NCBI RefSeq assembly: GCF_003386095.1
Contig: NZ_QREG01000013.1
Span: forward strand, 104,501 to 168,500
Reading direction: 5' to 3'
Source of the DNA: Marinoscillum furvescens DSM 4134
GTDB lineage: Bacteria > Bacteroidota > Bacteroidia > Cytophagales > Cyclobacteriaceae
DNA: 64,000 bases
Shown piece by piece: positions 1 through 9,689 of this stretch (its first letter is position 1; every line of letters starts with the position of its first letter). Below the pieces are notes generated by a model, which was not told the origin of the DNA, did not search any database, and saw only the letters and a program-made list of their open reading frames with translations. The position numbers and the translations under genes are program-made.

Positions 1-820
1 TTTCACTTTTAAAAGCAAACTCACTGCGAATGTCCATCACATAGGCTTTGAGTCTCATTTTATAAAACGAACGTCCTGCCATTACCTGGTTGAAAAACAA
101 GACTGAAATGGGCTTGTTGAGATAAATGTGTTTGGAAACAAGGGCTGCTTCTGTGGCCAGCTCACGTACACGCACCGTATCAATGGTAATGGGGAGGTAA
201 ATCTCTGCCACCACCTGGCAGTTGGCTTCACCGGTATTGGAGTTGGATACAGATCCATTCATGATCACACTGTTTGGGATAGACACCAAAGAGTCATCAG
301 GCGTTATAATGCGCGTCGATCTTAGACCTATTTCGGTGACTTCTCCATAGTGGCTTCCTACTTCTATTTTGTCCCCTACCTGAAATGGTCGGTCAAAGAG
401 TATCATGATGCCCCCAAAGATGTTTTTGAGGATGTCTTGCGATGCAAAACCAACAGCTACGCCTACAGAGGCCGATAGCGCCAGTACAGTAGAGATGGGC
501 GGTTGGAAAATCCCTGCTATAATGATGAAAATAATCGTGACCCACCCCAGAATACGGATGACAGGCACCAGGCCTTTTAGCGCAATCCGGTATTGGGTTG
601 TGCGCTCAGCCAGTAGTTGGATGGCTTTGGAGACAATCCGAATACTCAGGTATCCACCAGCAAGAAATGCCAGCGCCCAGAGCACTTTTGGTGCTGAAAA
701 GATTTCAGACAGGTCTGGCCCTTGTTCAGACAGGTCTTCATTTTCAGGTGATTGCCCATAGGAAGTGATGGCTCCGATAAAGCCCCAAAGAATAAACGAA
801 AGGCGTAATATGCGAGACAT
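1..820 (-). CDS. MscS-family mechanosensitive ion channel (3' end outside window)
   Basis: About 273 residues are visible and the C-terminus lies beyond the left edge. The product is a small-conductance mechanosensitive channel that opens under membrane tension to release solutes. It begins with a short signal-like hydrophobic stretch, then two more membrane segments, then the pore-lining helix rich in Ala and Gly (VALSASVGVAVGFASQ) followed by the family motif around FGGIMILFDRPFQVGD and the beta domain with IPNS. The ATG at 818-820 overlaps the stop of the upstream gene by one base (TAATG), so the two are probably translationally coupled. Family assignment is firm; the specific subfamily is not resolved. 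Confidence 0.93.
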   Translation of the reverse strand, partial: MSRILRLSFILWGFIGAITSYGQSPENEDLSEQGPDLSEIFSAPKVLWALAFLAGGYLSIRIVSKAIQLLAERTTQYRIALKGLVPVIRILGWVTIIFIIIAGIFQPPISTVLALSASVGVAVGFASQDILKNIFGGIMILFDRPFQVGDKIEVGSHYGEVTEIGLRSTRIITPDDSLVSIPNSVIMNGSVSNSNTGEANCQVVAEIYLPITIDTVRVRELATEAALVSKHIYLNKPISVLFFNQVMAGRSFYKMRLKAYVMDIRSEFAFKSE

Positions 821-3744
821 TAGTGAATGAGGTTTTTAGATTTTAATAAGCTGATGATGCTGCGATACACCAATGGATTGACCAGGAAGTGTTCGTTCTT
901 TTGAATTAAAATGCCGTCTTCAAGCATCATGGATAATTTAAAGAACGCATGCTGCTTGCCGCTGCGGTGCACCAGCTCGAATTGTTCTAGCGTGAGGCCA
1001 TCATGCAAGATCAGCAAGTGAAGTGCCATGATTTTATCCAGTGAGAGCAGTTGCAAAAAGTTGAGGTTAGGTTTTTTGAACTCACTGATGATGATTTCAT
1101 TTTTATCGATCTTCTTCGTAGACAACAGCCAGAAAGTCAGTGCCATACTGATGTTGCTTTCTGAGAAGTCAATCAGGCTGGCAAAAAACCGTTTTTTCAA
1201 AAATGCCTGCTGATCCACTACAGAGAGTTTGGTGAATTTTTTAGCGGAAGCCGTAGTGCTGTCTGCTTCAAAGTGAATTTTGTACCCACTGATCCGGTTG
1301 CGTTTTTCTACAATGGCACTGAGCTCTTCTTCGGACGGTTTTTGCAATGGGATGTGATAACTAAATACATCCTGAATGTGAATGGTTTTGGTAAAGTATT
1401 CCCAGGCGTATATCGTGCAGGTAGTCACCCAAAACACGTTTTTGCTGGTTTTACTAATTAAGGCCAGTAATTCAGACAGTGTGTTGAAGCCTCCAATTCT
1501 ACGCAAATAGAGGTTTTGTAGGTCTTCCATAATAATGACACGTCGAGTACCTTCATTTAGGGCTTGAGCGATCTCACCCAGATCATCTGTATCCACATCT
1601 ATCAGTGTGTGAAAAAACTCGATCAACTGTTGAGTGGCATTGATACTGGTCATGCATTTTAGCCGGGCCACAGGGTAGTTAAAAGGCGAGTTGGCACTGG
1701 TGAAATTTACCATTGACGTCAGTCCACTCCATTTTTCACCAGTAAGGGCTGCTGAGCTCATGCGGCCTACGTTCCAGGCGTCGTATGCTTTGGTGAGCTG
1801 GGCATACTCTTGCTGCCTACCCACAAATAGTTCCATGTCTGCCACAGGCTCTATCCGGTAGAGGTTTCGATAGATTACCGGAAGTGCATTGATGATTTCT
1901 TGTGATTCTGATAAGAAGTCTGATATTTCCCTCGATGGGGTCTCTTTCTTTGCAGTAATCAAAAAACGCTCACGGGTATGCCCCAGCCAGTCGATGGTGT
2001 TTTGATAAGAACGTGTGAGCACACTTTTAGCTTGTACCATTCGCTGCCTTGCACCTTCCACAAGTTGCTGGCGATAGGCTTTGGTTTGCTGTACAGCTTT
2101 GGCTTTTAGAATGCGCATCCGCATGGTGCGTACATTCTCATTGTTGGTTAGGTTTTGAATGGCCTCAGCATAGGTTTTTACGGCTTCACCTATTTGTGTG
2201 CTCACTTCATTGCGGAGCTCGTTGAGCCCACTTTGTACTTCCTCGATGCGCTGCTGGCATCTGTCCAAACTTTCAGTTACTATTTCATAGGTCCCGCTGA
2301 GGTCCTTGGGGTCTTCCTCGGCGTGCTTGATGGCAGATGAAATGCCAAAGCTAATGATGTGATTGAGGTCGCCAGTGAGCGTGATGTAGCTGTTGAGCTT
2401 GTCCAGCGTAAAGGACCGGACATGCTCCAGTTTGGTGTTGAGCGTGGGTAATATTTCGAAAGCAATCAGCTCATGCAAGGAAATAGTAGCTATCTCCGAA
2501 TCGGGGAGTGGTGACAGGTAGTCAATCGCATTTTTTGCAATTTTTCTTTCCGTGATCATCCGATCAAGTGCCTTGGTAAGGTCATTTTGCAACCTTGCGA
2601 GTGAATTGAGCATGCTTTTGCCAGTAAGCAACTCCATTAGTTTGGGCATCAGCTGCTCATCCAATTGCTTTTGTGCCTGATAGTTGATTTTCTTGAGCTT
2701 TGAGAGTAGCTCTTCATCTTCTGGTTTTACCTCTTTTCGGGTGCTGTTGATAAAGTCCGATACTGCATGTAGTTGAACAAATACACTATCATCCAGCTGT
2801 TTTTTTAGACTGCTGTCAAAAGTTTCCAGGTCACGCTCTGCAAATGCCACAAGCGTTTCCACTTCCATATCAGAGCGCCACTCCTCAAACAACACATCAA
2901 AAGTATTGCTCCAGTGTCGGTCTTGTGTTTCCCATTGTTGGAGGGTGCTTTGGAGTCTTTTTTCGATGATTCCCTCTTCGTAGGGGCTTCCTTTTTGTTC
3001 CCAGGTATCGGCCTTTTCGCAGGCTTCCAGAAAAGCACGCCACAAGTCCTCAAACAAAGCCTCCAGAGCCTCTTTTAGTTCTTTTTGGTTTTGATGGAGC
3101 CGGTCATCGAGTGTTCCGAGAAAGCCGTCCGGAACCGGACTGGAAGTGATCGAACATTCCATCAAAAGTTGGTAAGCTTGTGAAAGAGTTGGCAGATAGG
3201 TGGTTCTGATCCCTATCAGATTGAGGGTGAGTTCGCGCTCAAAGTACAGTTTGGAGATCCTTCGTAGGGGGACGCAGTGTGACCAGTATCGCCTTGGATG
3301 CTTTTGTCTACGGAATACATTGGCTGCCCGCCTTGGAGTATCGGTGATTTTGAACGAAATCCTCTTCGTGAGTTTGAGCAAGCGTGTGGAGGGCGGATCG
3401 TCCGAAAGACCTTTAAATCGATCGGCAGCTTGCTCTACTTTTAGGCTGACGGGTAGGTTGTAGATACGATTGCCGAGTGCATCAGTAAATTCTGGTGCGA
3501 AATCTGCAAACTCGCTTGAGGTGGTAATTTCTTCCGCATCATTGAGTAATTCCAGGCTCGTGGCTTTTTGATGAGAAAGCGCCTGGGTGTTATCACTGGT
3601 AGCTTCCAGGTTAGCCCGAAGCGATGAAGCAAGAGAGGCGAGCAATTCACGTTCACGGTGGATTTCTCGCTCGAATGCCTGATATAAAGGGCCTGATATC
3701 AGTTGTTTGATGTCGGGTTTTAAGTCGGAAAAAATGTCGTACAT
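820..3744 (-). CDS. Large coiled-coil protein with degenerate P-loop NTPase domain
   Basis: A 974-residue protein that I do not recognise as a named family. Residues 1 to about 640 are charged and mostly helical, with long coiled-coil stretches. Near residue 643 there is an FVGRQQEYAQL segment like the start of AAA/STAND ATPase domains. At about 670 the expected Walker A loop reads TGEKWSGLTS, which lacks the GKT/S lysine, while about 738 has a Walker-B-like RRVIIMEDLQ. The last 200 residues look like a helical/winged lid region. It has no signal peptide or clear membrane segment. It is transcribed ahead of the MscS gene and shares one base with its start codon, suggesting a joint role in envelope stress, but that is inference. 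Confidence 0.8.
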   Translation of the reverse strand: MYDIFSDLKPDIKQLISGPLYQAFEREIHRERELLASLASSLRANLEATSDNTQALSHQKATSLELLNDAEEITTSSEFADFAPEFTDALGNRIYNLPVSLKVEQAADRFKGLSDDPPSTRLLKLTKRISFKITDTPRRAANVFRRQKHPRRYWSHCVPLRRISKLYFERELTLNLIGIRTTYLPTLSQAYQLLMECSITSSPVPDGFLGTLDDRLHQNQKELKEALEALFEDLWRAFLEACEKADTWEQKGSPYEEGIIEKRLQSTLQQWETQDRHWSNTFDVLFEEWRSDMEVETLVAFAERDLETFDSSLKKQLDDSVFVQLHAVSDFINSTRKEVKPEDEELLSKLKKINYQAQKQLDEQLMPKLMELLTGKSMLNSLARLQNDLTKALDRMITERKIAKNAIDYLSPLPDSEIATISLHELIAFEILPTLNTKLEHVRSFTLDKLNSYITLTGDLNHIISFGISSAIKHAEEDPKDLSGTYEIVTESLDRCQQRIEEVQSGLNELRNEVSTQIGEAVKTYAEAIQNLTNNENVRTMRMRILKAKAVQQTKAYRQQLVEGARQRMVQAKSVLTRSYQNTIDWLGHTRERFLITAKKETPSREISDFLSESQEIINALPVIYRNLYRIEPVADMELFVGRQQEYAQLTKAYDAWNVGRMSSAALTGEKWSGLTSMVNFTSANSPFNYPVARLKCMTSINATQQLIEFFHTLIDVDTDDLGEIAQALNEGTRRVIIMEDLQNLYLRRIGGFNTLSELLALISKTSKNVFWVTTCTIYAWEYFTKTIHIQDVFSYHIPLQKPSEEELSAIVEKRNRISGYKIHFEADSTTASAKKFTKLSVVDQQAFLKKRFFASLIDFSESNISMALTFWLLSTKKIDKNEIIISEFKKPNLNFLQLLSLDKIMALHLLILHDGLTLEQFELVHRSGKQHAFFKLSMMLEDGILIQKNEHFLVNPLVYRSIISLLKSKNLIH

Positions 3745-3871
3745 AGTTAAGTTAGCCTTACGAGGCAGTCAAAATACGCAGAATCCCTGCAATAGTTTTA
3801 TCTATGAATATAAATGATTTCCGTTTTTACGTTGTTATCTTAGTGCAACCATAAAAAGCGCAACCCGAAAA

Positions 3872-4354
3872 ATGAAACGATTACTCCTTGTAGTATTTGT
3901 GTGCAGTATGGTAGTCAGCTGCGCCCCAGAAGAAGACAATACTCGAAGCTCATCCTATTTGCTTCACAGAGCCAATTACAACCCGGTAAAAGGTGAGATA
4001 GTTGTCACGGAGCTGGCTCCAGGAAAATTACAGTTTCACATCCAGTTGGAAAATACATCTGAGGGGTACGTACATCCGGCACATTTACACTTTGGAGACA
4101 TCAGTGAAGTAGGAGAGCTTGCATTTAGACTTGAGCCCGTGGATGGAGCTACCGGGGAAAGCCTTACAGTACTGGACCAACAATCGCTTCCGGACGGTAG
4201 CCTACTTACCTATGATTCCTTTCTGGATATGGACGGTAGCATCAAAATCCACATGAATGACGGCTACTTCAAGCACATGGTGCTCGCCTTTGGCAATGTA
4301 GGCCAAAACGAAGATTACCTCTTCGATGGAGTAGCTGTTTGTACCGGGCACTAA
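3872..4354 (+). CDS. Small lipoprotein with HPAHLHFG motif (CHRD-like)
   Basis: A 160-residue predicted lipoprotein: a basic start, a hydrophobic core and the lipobox VVSC with Cys17. The mature part carries the motif HPAHLHFG and a conserved-looking HMND segment. His-X-His patterns of this kind occur in CHRD and Cu/Zn superoxide-dismutase-like beta sandwiches, so a small beta-sandwich in the cell envelope is likely. No metal-binding function can be claimed from this alone. It stands alone in front of the beta-propeller gene at 4464, on the same strand with a 109-base gap. A -7-like TATCTTAG sits at 3836. Confidence 0.75.
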   Translation: MKRLLLVVFVCSMVVSCAPEEDNTRSSSYLLHRANYNPVKGEIVVTELAPGKLQFHIQLENTSEGYVHPAHLHFGDISEVGELAFRLEPVDGATGESLTVLDQQSLPDGSLLTYDSFLDMDGSIKIHMNDGYFKHMVLAFGNVGQNEDYLFDGVAVCTGH

Positions 4355-4463
4355 TTCACTCTTTTCTTATTTTTTGCATATACCTTTTGGGTAACTAATC
4401 GGTGTTATTTAATATTGAATAATTCTAATATTTATTTTCATTTTAACCTACTACTAGTTCACT

Positions 4464-7334
4464 ATGACTAAAATGTTTACGTCAACACTGCTGGTGTGTA
4501 TATTGGTGCTAAACCACACCTTTGGCCAGCAAACAAATCAACCGAAACCATTTCCTAACTTTGAAATTCAACATCATGTCAACCCTAGGGGTCGCATAGC
4601 GGAACCAGAACCACAGAACCTCGGAGATGCTCCAGATTGGACCTCATTCGATGTTTTTGGAGGCACTGCAGGCAATGATGTCAGTAGTATTGCCAGAGAC
4701 AAAGACGGAAATGTCTATGCCTTTGGTAGCTACTTCGGTGAAATCACCTTTGGTGATCAGACCATCACTACTTCCGGTTATGGCACTTACCTGGTTAAGC
4801 TGAGTAGCACCGGGTCCATTGTATGGCTCAAGGATGCGCTATATGCGAATGGTGATAAAGATTATTATGCCAAACATGAAATGCTACTGGATGCAGCAGG
4901 GAATGTTTATTTGGTAGGAGAGCTCAATACTGGTACCATTAGCTTTGGAAGTCTTTCGGCCACCAAGCAAGGAAATCGTGACATGTTCTTAGCCAAAGTT
5001 AGCCAGGATGGTAATTTTGAGTCCTTAAAGGCTTTGGGCTATGAATACCTGGCTTCTGTTTTTAATGATGCCTGTTTGGTTGGTGATCACCTCTATATTG
5101 CCGCGAATGACTTATTGATCAAAACGAATCTAGCGGGTGAAAAAATCTGGAGCCAGGAATTGGCATATAGCGTAGAGTCAGTTGTGGCCACAGATACCTC
5201 TGTTTTTGTATCAGGTAGCTTTACAGGAGAGCAGATGCAAATAGGTGATACTACGGTAAATGGTAAAATTTATGAACCTGTAGCCTTTATACAAGGATTG
5301 GAAGTGGATGGCCATCACAAATGGGTAGTGTCCGCAGAGCATTCTGTAGAGGAAGGCACCAGCTTTACAGAGGATTTGTGGATCGACGAAAGTGGAGACT
5401 TGTTTTTGGCATTTAATTTCTACGACAACATCACCTGGGGCAACTTGGTCTCTTCCTCATCATGGGCGTATAGATATGGAGTGGTGAGGTTTGATGCCAA
5501 TGGTGGAGAAAATCTGATTTTTACTTCTCCTTTTGACAGGTCGTCAATTCTTTATGCCAGTACCGAAGGTGACGAATCGATCATAGCATACGAAGGCTAT
5601 GGAGAAACTTATTTACAGCGACTAGATGCTCAGGGAGCATCTATATCTAACACTGGTATGGGGCATGCTTACGATCTGTTTGTAAGTTCAGGGTCAAATT
5701 ATTTAGTAGCGAGTGCTTTTATGAATTCTCAAATCCGAAAACTGGATAAAGAACTAAATGAAAGCTGGATGATTGAAACTAGCTCCTCTGCTGGGACAAT
5801 GCAAATACGAGGCGTGGAAGTAGATGCTGATGGGCATGTATATGTTTTGGGATTCAATTCGGGTGTAGGCGCATTTTACGACGAGGACTTCAATGGTAGA
5901 GGTGGGTTTATTGCCAAGTTGGATGAAAACCAGGATATCGTATGGTCTCATTTTATCCCAGATGCGAGCTCTAGTTCTGTAGGTGCCTCTCAGCTCTACC
6001 TTCACGAAAGTGGGGAAGTAGCTTTTGTTGTAGGTTATGATAAAGGCTTCAGTTATGGCGAGATCACTGAACGATCAGCAGATGGTTCATTGGTAGGTGT
6101 ATGTGGCATTAATGGTCAGATAAAAAGGCTCAAAGCCTATGATAATTTTGATATAGCTGCTGTGACGTTAGATACCTCTGGAGACATGGTGGTTTCAGGT
6201 ACGTTAAATAGAGAAACAGTAATAAATGGAGTGACTTATACTCCTTTCAATTCAGATGCACTGATCATAAAGCTAAGTGATACGGGTGAACAAAAGTGGT
6301 TGAAATTTTTTGAAGGAAATGGCACGGAATATTTGGCTTTTCATAGTCACCCTGCTGGCTCCAATGATATTTACTTCGCTGGGGAATTTCAATCACGAAA
6401 TATCGTGATCGGTTCGGACTCTACTTTAAATCTGAGTGAAGAAGATGGTGATGTTTTGCTTGCAAAATTTTTACCAACTGGAGCACTAGACTGGGTAAAA
6501 GTGTATGGAGGAGGTCCGGCACGTCAGTCTACCTGGCCTATGAGTATTGCTGTGGACCTAGACGGAAATAGTCACTTGTCCATTTGGCATGGGAAGGAAG
6601 CGAAATTTGGAGATGTTGTACTCGATGTGGAATCAGAAAACGCCAGCTACAGTAAAGCGGTTGGTAAATTCGATGACTCAGGTGAGCTTGTTTGGATCAA
6701 AGGCATTCAGGAGCAGGGGTTGTTTGGGTTTAATTACGGTGAAATAGCATTAGATACAGCAGGAGGTGTTTATGTAGCAGCTTCCTATCGGGATTCCATT
6801 GATTTTGGTGGTGGGGTGAAACTCTACAGTGACCGGTCATACGATCTCTACTTTGCTAAGTATACCGCCAGCGGTGATTTGGATTGGGTTAAATCAGTGG
6901 TTGGTCAAGCGAGTATGACTAATGGAATTGGAGTGATTTCCCCTGATAACCTGTACGTAAGTGGAATTTTTAATGGCTCTATTGCTACTACTGATGCAAC
7001 AGCTCATTCCACAAGTAGTAATACCTTTTTGGCAAGGATAGGAGTAGATCCTGAACCAGTAGTGGAGGAGCCAGATCCGGTATTAACGGCTAGCACTGTG
7101 GATGCCTCCATCTATCCCAATCCCGCCGCATCTTTTATGCGCATCACACTTCCAGAAGCGCATGGAATATCCGCTCATGTGTCCATCATAGATCTTCAGG
7201 GTAAAAGCACTGGGAGTTATCAGCTCACAGATGTTCGTGAAGAAGTAATCGACGTGTCCAACTTACCAAAGGGACTCTATATCGTGAAGATAGAAACACC
7301 CCAAGGAAGCTTTACACAGAAGCTGCTGAAGTAG
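4464..7334 (+). CDS. T9SS-secreted beta-propeller (SBBP-like) protein
   Basis: A 956-residue secreted protein. It has an N-terminal signal peptide ending near FGQQ, and then many repeats of the type DxxGNVYxxGxF ... GxFLAKLxxxGxxxW, which are typical of SBBP/NHL-like beta-propeller proteins. The last 80 residues start with ASIYPNPA and end in GLYIVKIETPQGSFTQKLLK, a standard type A T9SS sorting domain. This means export across the outer membrane and cleavage or anchoring at the surface. The substrate is unknown. A strong terminator follows at 7366. The protein may be a surface adhesin or scaffold; the sequence does not decide. Confidence 0.88.
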   Translation: MTKMFTSTLLVCILVLNHTFGQQTNQPKPFPNFEIQHHVNPRGRIAEPEPQNLGDAPDWTSFDVFGGTAGNDVSSIARDKDGNVYAFGSYFGEITFGDQTITTSGYGTYLVKLSSTGSIVWLKDALYANGDKDYYAKHEMLLDAAGNVYLVGELNTGTISFGSLSATKQGNRDMFLAKVSQDGNFESLKALGYEYLASVFNDACLVGDHLYIAANDLLIKTNLAGEKIWSQELAYSVESVVATDTSVFVSGSFTGEQMQIGDTTVNGKIYEPVAFIQGLEVDGHHKWVVSAEHSVEEGTSFTEDLWIDESGDLFLAFNFYDNITWGNLVSSSSWAYRYGVVRFDANGGENLIFTSPFDRSSILYASTEGDESIIAYEGYGETYLQRLDAQGASISNTGMGHAYDLFVSSGSNYLVASAFMNSQIRKLDKELNESWMIETSSSAGTMQIRGVEVDADGHVYVLGFNSGVGAFYDEDFNGRGGFIAKLDENQDIVWSHFIPDASSSSVGASQLYLHESGEVAFVVGYDKGFSYGEITERSADGSLVGVCGINGQIKRLKAYDNFDIAAVTLDTSGDMVVSGTLNRETVINGVTYTPFNSDALIIKLSDTGEQKWLKFFEGNGTEYLAFHSHPAGSNDIYFAGEFQSRNIVIGSDSTLNLSEEDGDVLLAKFLPTGALDWVKVYGGGPARQSTWPMSIAVDLDGNSHLSIWHGKEAKFGDVVLDVESENASYSKAVGKFDDSGELVWIKGIQEQGLFGFNYGEIALDTAGGVYVAASYRDSIDFGGGVKLYSDRSYDLYFAKYTASGDLDWVKSVVGQASMTNGIGVISPDNLYVSGIFNGSIATTDATAHSTSSNTFLARIGVDPEPVVEEPDPVLTASTVDASIYPNPAASFMRITLPEAHGISAHVSIIDLQGKSTGSYQLTDVREEVIDVSNLPKGLYIVKIETPQGSFTQKLLK

Positions 7335-7365
7335 CGGATTTTACAAAGAATCGTGGGAAAAGAAG

Positions 7366-7393
7366 AAGGCCTGGGGATACCCGGGCCTTTTTT
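7366..7393 (+). terminator. Rho-independent terminator of the gene ending at 7334
   Basis: The stem AAGGCCTGGG pairs with CCCGGGCCTT around a GATA loop, with one T-G wobble, and runs directly into a T tract. It lies 31 bases past the stop codon. Confidence 0.9.
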
Positions 7394-7435
7394 GCTCGTG
7401 ATCAAACGAGGGTGTGTGGTTGTATAATGACGGTG

Positions 7436-7465
7436 AAAAAGAGTCCCTCGTACGCGACGAGGGAC
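7436..7465 (-). terminator. Rho-independent terminator of the SAM hydrolase operon
   Basis: A perfect 9-bp stem (GTCCCTCGT with ACGAGGGAC) has a 5-nt loop. Read on the minus strand it is followed by CTCTTTTTC. There is no T run on the plus strand, so it serves the minus-strand operon whose last stop is at 7562. Confidence 0.75.
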
Positions 7466-7561
7466 CACAACCAGCTATGAATTAGACCATTGGTCATCAT
7501 TCGAGCGTAAAACTATGTTGCTACACGTGATGAGGTCTTTTTACTCGTTCAATAAACGTTT

Positions 7562-7873
7562 TTAGTCGTTGGCTGGGGTAGAAACTTCCGTGATCATTTC
7601 TAGCGAATGTGCCTGTGGCTTGTCGTTAAACAGTGGTTTGGTTTTGGCCCAGGTATTTGCAAATAGCTGTGAGTTGCGGTAGCGGTCCAGATCTGCCTGA
7701 GATTTCCACTTACTCACGGTGTAGTAGACGTTGCTGTGGTGGTGGTCGCGGTGGAGCGAAAGATACTCACACCCGGCTGAAGCTCGGATCCTGGATTTAC
7801 TCTCAGAGAATACTGCTTCAAAGGTGGCGGTGTGCTCGGGAGCAAAGGACATTCTTACGATACGTGTTATCAT
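7562..7873 (-). CDS. Antibiotic biosynthesis monooxygenase (ABM) domain protein
   Basis: A 103-residue cytoplasmic protein of one dimeric alpha-beta barrel (ABM/YgiN-like) domain. It shows the typical opening ITRIVRMSF, a central CEYLSLHRD and a YTVSKWKSQADLDRYRNS segment. Proteins of this fold include quinol monooxygenases, haem-degrading enzymes and many of unknown role, so the substrate cannot be named. Its ATG overlaps the stop of the SAM hydrolase gene by 4 bases (ATGA), and the pair ends at one terminator. That neighbourhood is the only functional clue. Confidence 0.85.
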   Translation of the reverse strand: MITRIVRMSFAPEHTATFEAVFSESKSRIRASAGCEYLSLHRDHHHSNVYYTVSKWKSQADLDRYRNSQLFANTWAKTKPLFNDKPQAHSLEMITEVSTPAND

Positions 7874-8652
7874 AATTCAAAATTGATGGAAACCGGAGCG
7901 TCCAGGTTTAATCCCAATAGTTCAGAGGCGTTGCCATTGTGTATGCCTATCTGAAGTACACGATTGCTGTTGTAAAGCACAAATACTTCACCAGATTCTA
8001 CTTCATGGTAAAGCTTATTGAGCTTTCGCACACGCTCTCGCCCAAAACAAATTTCAAATGGCTTATTCCCGTTGATCTTATTGATCGTTTCAAATTCACC
8101 CTGATCAATGTTGGTGATGAGGTTGCCATAGTGATCCACCCGTACCACATTGCCTGCAATTTCTCGTTTGGAGGCTTTGAGCTGTCGGGCATAAAGCACC
8201 TGCACTCCATCCACTGCTGGTCCCATTTCATGAATGTTTTTACCACTAGCCAGGGCAGCAGCAGCTGGTCCTAGAATGTCCTTAGCCGCAAAGGAACTCT
8301 CTACAGGGTTGAGGCTGTTTATATCTACAATGGCTGTAGGGCGTTGGGTACTGAGCAGACTAAACATGCCACTGTCGGCACCTACAAAGTAATGTTCTTC
8401 CAGTTTTACGGCGAGATAGCGTGAGGGCTCTTTGCTCGCAAGATCCACACCAATGAGGTGTACAGTGCCGGCAGGAAAGTCCCGGTATACACTTTTGAGT
8501 ACGTAAGAAGCATGCCCTATATCAGATTGGGAAATGTGGTGACTGATATCTACTACCGTAATACTTGGGTTGGAGCGGAGAATGGCCGCCTTTACCGCTG
8601 CTACGTAGTGATCCTCCGTACCGAAATCCGACATAAATGTGACTAGAGCCAT
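7870..8652 (-). CDS. SAM hydroxide adenosyltransferase (DUF62 / SAM hydrolase family)
   Basis: A 260-residue enzyme of the family that includes S-adenosylmethionine hydrolases and fluorinases. Archaeal and bacterial members use water to split SAM into adenosine and methionine. The family start motif LVTFMSDFGTEDHYVAAVKA, the VDISHHI and GTVHLIGVDLAS segments and the later DHYGNLITNI motif are all present. Length is usual for the family. The gene is first of a two-gene operon with the ABM protein and is divergent from phoH across about 90 bases. No halogenase-type insertion was seen, so hydrolase activity is the better guess. Confidence 0.9.
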   Translation of the reverse strand: MALVTFMSDFGTEDHYVAAVKAAILRSNPSITVVDISHHISQSDIGHASYVLKSVYRDFPAGTVHLIGVDLASKEPSRYLAVKLEEHYFVGADSGMFSLLSTQRPTAIVDINSLNPVESSFAAKDILGPAAAALASGKNIHEMGPAVDGVQVLYARQLKASKREIAGNVVRVDHYGNLITNIDQGEFETINKINGNKPFEICFGRERVRKLNKLYHEVESGEVFVLYNSNRVLQIGIHNGNASELLGLNLDAPVSINFEL

Positions 8653-8741
8653 ACAAGCAACGGAAATATTTTTTTAATTTGAAGCAAAAATATAAATTCT
8701 AAAAGCAACAAAAATTAAACCAGTATAAATCACCCGTTCAT

Positions 8742-9689
8742 TTGCTAGAAAAGGTCATAACGCTCGAAAATATCTCCCTGGTGGATTTTTTAGGAATCCA
8801 AAATCAGAATATAAAAGAAATTGCTTCTGCATTTCCGGAGAGCAAAATTATCTCAAGAGGAAACGAGATACGCATTCAGGGGACTGCCCCACAAATCCTA
8901 AAAATCAACGACATCCTCAATTCGCTGTTGAGTCACTACAACCGTTTTGGGAAGGTGACACATGAAAACGTGGTATCCTATATCAATGAGGAGCAGCATG
9001 CTCAGGCACATGTAGGTGCTAATGATGTGTTGGTGTTTGGTACCAGGGGATTTAAAATCACTCCCAAAACCACCAATCAAAAGGCACTGGTGAAAGCCGT
9101 AGATGCCAACGATCTCGTATTTGCGATAGGTCCGGCGGGTACGGGTAAGACGTACATATCGGTAGCGCTGGCAGTGCGTGCACTCAAAAATAAGGAAGTA
9201 AAGAAAATCATCATTACCAGGCCTGCAGTAGAGGCGGGAGAAAATCTTGGGTTTTTACCTGGTGATTTAAAAGAAAAAATAGATCCCTACCTGCGTCCGA
9301 TATACGATGCACTTAATGACATGATTCCCTCCGAAAAACTTCGATACTATCGGGAAAATGGTGTGATAGAGATTGCTCCTTTGGCTTATATGAGGGGGCG
9401 TACGCTCAACAACGCTTATGTGCTGCTAGATGAAGCTCAAAATACCACACCCATGCAAATCAAAATGTTTTTGACTCGGATGGGGCCTGACTCTAAGGTG
9501 ATCATTACGGGTGATCGTTCTCAGGTGGATTTGCCACGCAATCAAAAGTCAGGCTTGATGGATGCCCTGAATGTACTCAAAGGCATCAATGGAATAGGGT
9601 TTGTGGAGCTGGATGAAAAAGATGTAGTACGTCACAAGTTGGTAAAAGACATAGTGAGAGCTTATAACAAAAGTCAGGAGAAGTCATGA
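8742..9689 (+). CDS. phoH: PhoH family ATPase (probable TTG start)
   Basis: A 315-residue PhoH-like P-loop ATPase, widely conserved and linked to RNA metabolism and ribosome or phosphate stress. The N-terminal 100 residues form a KH-like domain. Walker A (GPAGTGKT) is at about 130-137 and Walker B (VLLDEAQN) near 228-234, with the ITGDRSQVDLP motif behind it. No ATG exists near the expected N-terminus. The sequence LEKVITLENISL matches the usual family start directly after TTG at 8742, so TTG is the likely initiator. The gene overlaps the next by 4 bases. Confidence 0.93.
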   Translation: MLEKVITLENISLVDFLGIQNQNIKEIASAFPESKIISRGNEIRIQGTAPQILKINDILNSLLSHYNRFGKVTHENVVSYINEEQHAQAHVGANDVLVFGTRGFKITPKTTNQKALVKAVDANDLVFAIGPAGTGKTYISVALAVRALKNKEVKKIIITRPAVEAGENLGFLPGDLKEKIDPYLRPIYDALNDMIPSEKLRYYRENGVIEIAPLAYMRGRTLNNAYVLLDEAQNTTPMQIKMFLTRMGPDSKVIITGDRSQVDLPRNQKSGLMDALNVLKGINGIGFVELDEKDVVRHKLVKDIVRAYNKSQEKS

